The translations under genes and the position numbers were made by a program. From positions 65,285,412 to 65,349,411 of the forward strand of contig NC_080671.1 of NCBI RefSeq assembly GCF_030247195.1: a DNA stretch of 64,000 bases, in the 5' to 3' direction. This stretch comes from Topomyia yanbarensis (taxonomy: Eukaryota > Arthropoda > Insecta > Diptera > Culicidae). The notes below the pieces were generated by a model. That model made no database searches. It was given only the letters and a program-made list of their open reading frames with translations, and was not told where the DNA came from. The stretch's first letter is position 1, and each line of letters begins with the position of its first letter. This document shows, piece after piece, positions 60,480 to 64,000 of the stretch.

Positions 60480-61400
60480 CTTAAATGCTACTTTTGGTGA
60501 GTTTGAAAGATTTTATTTGATTTACATGCGATTTAAAATTGACTGGTGATGTAATCTCGTTGCAGCTCTCACAATGATTCGAAAAATGTTTCTGAAAGTT
60601 ATTACTACTAGCTGCTGAGAAGACAGAGTACATACCTAGCTACCGACTGTTATGTTCATTGGCAATCTAGGATAATTTGTCTCCATTAAAGTACGGGAAA
60701 CCAAATACCTGTAGTCGGTGACGGCTCTGTTCCGATGGTTCACATTTTCGGTTATGACCAACATAGCAATCGGTTTTTTCGCGCAGCAGCCAGATCTACG
60801 GATGGTGCGCAAACCGTACTAGCCCTTGCATTTATTTTTTATGTGTCATCACTGTTCATTGACACCGATCGCCAAAAAGAAAACAGTCACCTGAATGGAA
60901 TGTTTGCCTTCAACGACGCTAAGGATGTGTACACTCTGAACGTATCTCTAACTCGGACTAAAACAGCGATTTCCTGAAAGCAATCGTAAGCTTCCTGATC
61001 GCAGCTCAGCAACCTGCAGAAACTGTTCATCGGCACGATTCAGCTGAATTCGTACAATTTCTTCGTGCGCCGGTTGTTTTTTTCTACTAGCGGTTCAAGC
61101 ATTGATCGTAGGCTTCTTCGCCGAATATCATTTTGCTGGTTGGGCTCACTGGGTACTATGCTGGAACCATTATGCAGTATTTTATTCATGTGTTTCTCGG
61201 GTTACGAGCGAGGCGAACCCGCGATAGCATTATCAATCTTGGAATCGTGAACGAATTTCGCAAGCCATTCAGAAGATATTTTTAGCTACTGCTGATTGTA
61301 CCGTGTCCGATCTGGTGCTGGTGATAATCGATCTAATGAAGTAGCTAAAGTATGTGGGAGAAGGCATGCCGAAAGTTCCAGCGTTGAATATTTGATTATA
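60480..61400 (+). pseudogene. Unidentified gene-derived segment with an intron
   Basis: A 69-bp intron-like segment, GTGAGT at 60,497 to TTGCAG at 60,565, has consensus ends and typical insect length. Downstream, a frame at 60,735-60,977 reads MVHIFGYDQHSNRFF and DAKDVYTLNVSLTRTK. Further frames up to about 61,370 (QAIQKIFLATADCTVSDLVL) are protein-like but broken by stops and shifts. I do not recognise the parent gene. Base composition is less AT-rich than the flanks, consistent with captured coding sequence. Confidence 0.5.
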
Positions 61401-62530
61401 CAAAATTTTACCGTAGGCAAATGTATATGATTGGTTGGTGATAATATATTTTAGAATACCATAAGATTGTTTTGACTCGTTCTGTAATATTTACTGCTAT
61501 TTACGGTTTAAAAGAGTGTACGACGAATTTGATGGTAATAGCCTTTTATTTTTCGTTCCTTATACAAGAGAAAGAGAGAGCAAACAGTACCACTAGCAAC
61601 AATTCCAATCAGGTTCTGTCTTCTGTAGAAATATTGCATATTTGAAAATTTTCATTTGAGATAGATTGAATTGAAACAATATCGTCGTCCAATTGAATTG
61701 AAACAATGCAGTTGTCTAATGCCACAGAATAAATAACTGCATGTAGATAACAGCCGACAAATAGCAGTATCATCACAGACTAACAGACATAACACTATGA
61801 GGGAATTTCAAAAAAAAATATCGATCCGGCAATGTACCCAAAACACTAGCCCCACCTTTTACTCACGGTCCCAAACACTCATTTGCTGGTGGGTTACCCC
61901 TCAGGTTTGGAAACAATTTTTCACTAGTCGTTTATCCCCCATATGCTTGTTCATGTCAGTGGCGCCATAATCGCAAATGTGGCCACAGTCCCAACTACGA
62001 ATATATTTTTTAAATGACCGTTAAAGCGGGCGAAGTATTGTTTTCGAGTGGTATGTCTGTTAGTCTGTGGTATCATTTCTACAAAAGATTGATAATGTAT
62101 CTTGAAAAATTGTGGCAAACGGTAATATTAATCACACCGAAACTGTCATTAACGGCTGAACACACCAAATTATTTTCTAGTCCGGTCACTCGTATCATTT
62201 TTGGTAGCGCTCGTCGCCGAAAAGTAACGAAAGAGACATCAGCTTTCGTATGACGTTCTATATAGTAACAGCGAGACTGGACGACAGCGGCAGTGTGCGC
62301 TATCGCGTCGTGAAATAAAAACCTTTAATAAATGCACATAAATATCAATCAGCGAAAAAATGCAATTGAAGCAAAAAAACTTACACAAACATCGCCACAC
62401 GATCTCGTAATAAAATCTTGGGCCCCACCATTTTTTTAGAGACGGACCACTGCGACCAACATTTAGATTTTTTGTGGGAGCAGCTGGTCGATGATCAAGA
62501 ACACTAGATCTTGTAGATTCAGGATCTTAC

Positions 62531-62781
62531 TTGCGTCCACCAAGAAGCGTGGTTACCCCGGAATACAGTGAAACACCAGCAGTGCTGGACGATGTGCCGC
62601 ATGCGCTCAAACGAGCTAAGCACGCCGAATCTCCTTTTGCGATTCTTTCCACTGATTATATTTCATCCAGTTACTAATCCGGGATGCTTTGCGCAAATTA
62701 TCCTCGAATGTTTTTCGCTTTCGTAGCTGGTAGTCGACTCATTCGGCGGCATCTGATTTTTCTCGCTTCGATGACGAATCT
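62531..62781 (-). pseudogene. crn: Captured crooked neck (crn/CRNKL1) exon fragment
   Basis: Read on the minus strand, from an acceptor-like cctgcag (about 62,782-62,788) the text gives KREKSDAAE, a stop, then DYQLRKRKTFEDNLRK and SNWMKYNQWKESQKEIRRA. This matches the N-terminal HAT-repeat start of Crooked neck, a spliceosome scaffold in the Prp19-associated complex (family pattern: DYQQRKRK.FEDNLRK, SNWIKYAQWEE.Q.EIQRA). After RRA the frame breaks with stops. A donor-like GTAAGA follows at about 62,530, and upstream an AAG/GTAAGT donor lies at 62,877, so introns were captured with it. It is a decayed DNA-level copy, not the working gene. Confidence 0.75.
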
Positions 62782-63843
62782 CTGCAGGAGTAGTTTTTAA
62801 CTTGAAATTAGAGTAAATAAATGAGCACTTAAGAAATTTTTAATAGATTTATTGCAATAAAACTTACCTTGAGTCGAAATGCTGGCTAGTCCTAGCTTAT
62901 ATTCCAGCTCCAGTACAAACGATATTAGTTAGAATCGGTTGTCACTAGAGCCGGAATGCCAGCTAGAACCAGCCGGAATTCCGGCTCATTTCCTGTTGAA
63001 TATTACTAAGTTGCCTCGTACTTATGTACGGCACATCTGGATATTCCTAAACACCATGGATTTTCAAAGAGACCAGTAACTTTCGATGCTTAACACAGAA
63101 CTTTTTTTTAATCCGTGTTCAACAGATAGAATTATGTTATGAAAAAAGTTTAGCAACGGTAACTATAGGAGCGTAGAAACAGATTGTTAAAAGAAAGTAA
63201 CAGATTCATAAGTGCTGCTAGTTTCATACATTTTCTAACCAAAAGTCATATTTGACATTACCAGTTACCCGAGTCACTGAGGGGTAATCAGATTTGTGAT
63301 ACAGTTTTGGAATGCCAGTGTCTAGTCGTGTCGTTGCTCTAAGGATTGCATTGACGTAAGGAAAATTGAAATTGGTTGACAAACGGTCGTGATACGATTG
63401 TTTCAACAGAAAAAGTAATTTCGTCTGTACTGACTCTCAATTACTGTTTTTACAATTAATTCTGATATACAAATTTGATTTCCATCATTCTTTGTTCACT
63501 GTTTTTATAAAAGATTTACCTATCCAATGGTGAAGAAAGAATTAAAATTGGTGAGCAAACAGCTAAGATATGGCAAGTCAAGGAAGCGTTCCCATTTTTT
63601 TTCTCACTGACTTTGTTATACTCTTTTTACTGTAATTTACGGTAGACAACTCTATTCTTCTATTTTTTAATTTGACGTATTCACAAAAGATAAATCTTTC
63701 TATTGGTGAAGACAGATTTAAAATCGATTATGTAACGGCTGAGATATGACCGGTCAAAGTAAGCGTTCCCATTTTTTTAGACCCCCTTGGTAGTCCGCGT
63801 AACTTTTCACCCCCTTGGTATTCCGAGTGTTAAACGGTTTAAA

Positions 63844-64000
63844 TTCGCTTTATTGGTTTACATATGGATAGATACATTTGCATTTAATGGGTCTTTCAAG
63901 TGATGCAGTTTCGACTTTCTCTTCTGCTTTCGTAATTCTTGAATATTTTGTTTGTTTTGATTATAATCGTTTTGTTACAGACTTGCTGAATTGGACGGAA
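63844..64000. other. Nothing recognised
   Basis: Flank to the right of the foldback element, beyond its TTAA. Confidence 0.5.

Larger units (their letters stand above)
60259..63336. mobile_element. 3.08-kb element carrying captured gene pieces, 19-bp inverted ends
   Basis: The ends CAACGACACGACTAGACAC (60,259-60,277) and its exact inverse (63,318-63,336) are perfect over 19 bp. CTCTAAG at 60,252-60,258 and 63,337-63,343 is a 7-bp target duplication (8 bp, GCTCTAAG, if one terminal base is reassigned). The empty site survives in the opposite arm of the foldback element (about 58,587-58,595 read in reverse), confirming insertion. There is no transposase. It holds intron-containing host gene debris on both strands, so it resembles a Pack-type TIR transposon. 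Confidence 0.85.
58124..63829. mobile_element. TTAA-flanked foldback element, split by a later insertion
   Basis: The ends CACTCGGAATACCAAGGGGG and, inverted, CACTCGGAATACCAAGGGGG are flanked by TTAA at 58,120-58,123 and 63,830-63,833. TTAA targets are used by piggyBac, Kolobok and Sola3 groups. Left arm 58,124 to about 59,660; right arm about 59,695-60,258 plus 63,344-63,829. Paired landmarks: gggaacgctt...tttgac, taggtaaatcttttataaa, cggttgattgaaattctttg, gtgttaggacgattcag. Without the 3.08-kb insert it is about 2.6 kb. No transposase is present. The left arm has more copies of the internal tandem unit than the right. Confidence 0.9.

Overview
This window is repeat-dominated, AT-rich nuclear DNA from a dipteran, most likely a culicine mosquito (Aedes-type). 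The reasons are short GT-AG introns, two copies of an ITmD37E (DD37E Tc1/mariner-type) transposon, I-clade LINE fragments with a C-terminal zinc motif typical of mosquito elements, dense MITEs with target-site duplications, and a histone H1 relic with a metazoan histone 3' stem-loop. I could not support any intact host protein-coding gene. Most open frames are short and fall inside repeats.

Layout. 1-7 kb: a decayed ITmD37E copy on the minus strand, several MITEs, and unrecognised DNA. 7.1-7.4 kb: a (TA)138 tract. 7.56-11.56 kb: a DNA transposon with about 730-bp inverted termini and one long minus-strand transposase-like gene, broken by one frameshift in a homopolymer. 12-14.6 kb: a MITE with a CCAAG duplication, bracketed by a 55-bp direct repeat followed on each side by the same 85-bp block in opposite orientation. 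20.6-22.2 kb: two clear MITEs, one hAT-like with an exact 8-bp duplication. 22.3-30.4 kb: a very large inverted duplication whose arms meet with no spacer at about 26,880.

30.4-44 kb: dispersed repeats, two tandem/inverted arrays, and long stretches where I see nothing. 44.1-46.1 kb: a minus-strand I-clade LINE remnant (RT and RNase H). 47.3-48.65 kb: an H1 pseudogene with a canonical histone stem-loop, then a roughly 420-bp tandem duplication whose units each carry a histone-like stem-loop and a TATA-like box but no recognisable ORF. 53.7 kb: a 207-bp hairpin element. 54.1-57.3 kb: an LINE 3' fragment and a second ITmD37E copy, itself interrupted by a 245-bp MITE and by a 1.23-kb LINE derivative that carries only ORF1.

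58.1-63.8 kb: a TTAA-flanked foldback element holding a tandem array with a period of about 155 bp. It is split by a 3.08-kb element with 19-bp inverted termini. That inner element carries intron-containing gene debris, including a recognisable fragment of the splicing-factor gene crooked neck (crn). The most unusual items are the two long foldback structures, the gene-capturing inner element, the ORF1-only LINE and the ORF-less histone-like units.
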